A stretch of DNA of 64,000 nucleotides, taken from Urophycis tenuis (taxonomy: Eukaryota > Chordata > Actinopteri > Gadiformes > Phycidae). The translations under genes and the position numbers were made by a program. The stretch is from NCBI GenBank assembly GCA_036785325.1, contig JAXIVH010000019.1:484840-548839 (forward strand), given 5' to 3'. This document shows, in pieces, positions 63,062 to 64,000 of this stretch (position 1 is the stretch's first letter; every line of letters begins with the position of its first letter). The notes under the pieces are model-generated. The model did not search any database, was not told the DNA's origin, and was given only the letters and a program-made list of their open reading frames with translations.

Positions 63062-64000
63062 AGGATTCAAAGGATTCAAAGGATTCAAAGGTTTTTTATT
63101 GTCATGTGTGCAGTAAAGAAACGCGTTTCCCTGGACAATGAAATGCTTACTTTGCTGCCCACACTGGATACTATATATAAATAATGTATAAAATAGAATA
63201 TAAATAGAAACTGTACAAATAGAAATAAAAATAAGAAAATATACATAAAATAAAAATAAAAATAAAGAAAAATAAAATAGAAATATAAAATTTAAAAGAT
63301 GTGAATTAAATGAAATGGTGAAATGAAATTGTAAATGTGCATTGTGCATCAGCAGCTGTAAACATTGAACATTATTGTGCAAAAGTTAGTGCAAGTAAAG
63401 TGTCCAGTGAGGATGTCCTTGGGGGGGTGGGGGGGGGGGGCGCTCTGTCCTTAAGGGGGTTCAGCTGTTCAACAGTCTGACGGCCGTGGGGAAGAAGGAG
63501 TTCTTGAACCTGGTGGTTCTGCATCTCACACTCCTGAACCTCCGGCCTGAGGGCAGGAGTGTGAAGAGTCCGTGCTGGGGGTGAGTGGGGTCTTTGGTGA
63601 TGGAGGCAGCTCTCCTGTGGACTCTGCGTTGGTAGATGCTCTGCAGAGAGGGCTGTGGTGTCCTGGTGATCTTAGACGCAGTCTTTACCACTCTCTGCAG
63701 GCGTTTGCGGTCCCACACAGTTGAGCTGCCGTACCACACGGTGATGCAGGTGGTCAAGACAGACTCAATGATGCAGCTGTTGAAGTTGCTGAGGATCTTG
63801 GGCGCCATCCCAAATTTCCTCAGCCTCCTCAGGAAGTACAGCCGCTGCTGAGCCTTCTTCACCACCTGTGTGGTATTGAATATCCATGTGAGGTCGTCAC
63901 TGATGTGGACCCCTAAGTATTTGAGGTTGCTCACCCTCTCAACCTCAAGACCTCGGATGAACAGTGGCTGATGAGGCCTCTTCTCCTTCCTCATGTCCAC
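63062..64000 (-). mobile_element. minus-strand LINE, RT C-terminal part, runs off the window
   Basis: 3' tail read on the minus strand: GACAATAAAAAACCTTTGAA and (TCCTTTGAA)n (63062-63092), preceded by AT-rich 3' UTR and a G-rich plus-strand tract (63421-63441). The frame 64000-63461 gives LKYLGVHISDDLTW, AQQRLYFLRRLRKFGM, TCITVWYGSSTVWDRKRLQR and HGLFTLLPSGRRFRSVRCR. Same family type as 57612-60476. The 5' part lies beyond 64000. Confidence 0.85.
63421..63441 (+). repeat. G-rich tract
   Basis: GGGGGGGTGGGGGGGGGGGG on the plus strand, in the 3' UTR of the minus-strand LINE. It could form a G-quadruplex. The equivalent C-tract is at 59618-59640 in the plus-strand LINE, so it is a family feature. 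Confidence 0.8.

Overview
The window is teleost-like nuclear DNA. Short genes are split by GT-AG introns, and most of the rest is nested retrotransposons: LINEs of the CR1/L2/Rex type, two kinds of Ty3/gypsy LTR element, and small DNA-transposon remnants. Long micro- and minisatellites are also present. There are no bacterial-style operons, rRNA genes, tRNA genes or CRISPR arrays. The species cannot be named from the sequence.

The host genes form one cluster of small proteins that consist only of a transcobalamin-like C-terminal (beta, DUF4430-type) domain. The helical cobalamin-binding alpha domain is absent. Gene A (minus, 3513-4275) and its frameshifted relative A2 (minus, 55688-56473) flank the cluster. 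Both have four exons, a TATA box, a 10-nt first coding exon and no signal peptide. A degenerate plus-strand relative (psi-A) lies at 4868-5215. Between them sit two nearly identical convergent pairs of secreted-type genes: B (plus, 22974-24374) facing C (minus, 25639-27118), and B' (plus, 43552-44946) facing C' (minus, 46354-47746). Splice sites, phases and stops are legible for all of them.

The duplicate B/C pairs exist because 5152-29150 and 29151-49776 are a direct tandem duplication. The junction at 29151 joins the inside of a gypsy gag region to the inside of a psi-A pseudo-exon, with a 2-bp GT microhomology. Unit 1 then gained a Ty3/gypsy element with 1203-bp, almost identical LTRs (14314-22612), which itself carries a Harbinger-like DNA-transposon remnant, and a 1.06-kb LINE 3' end (9397-10451). 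Unit 2 gained a nearly full-length L2-type LINE with an intact 982-aa ORF2 (36045-40950) and an expansion of a 39-bp minisatellite (29607-30866).

Layout: 1-2905 is satellite DNA. 2906-5151 holds gene A and psi-A. 5152-29150 is duplication unit 1. 29151-49776 is unit 2, whose last 0.9 kb is the 5' part of a degenerate gypsy element (48838-55015). That element has the unusual gene order gag-PR-IN-RT-RH, seen in Gmr1-like elements, and a LINE is inserted in its RT with a perfect 7-bp target duplication. 55016-57410 holds A2. 57415-64000 is a stack of LINEs inserted in one another, the last running off the window.

The B/C proteins are predicted to be secreted, cysteine-containing, N-glycosylated beta-domain proteins. 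Whether they bind cobalamin is not shown by the sequence. Everything else is transposon-derived and largely broken, except L2 ORF2 and the gag, PR-RT-RH and integrase frames of the young gypsy.
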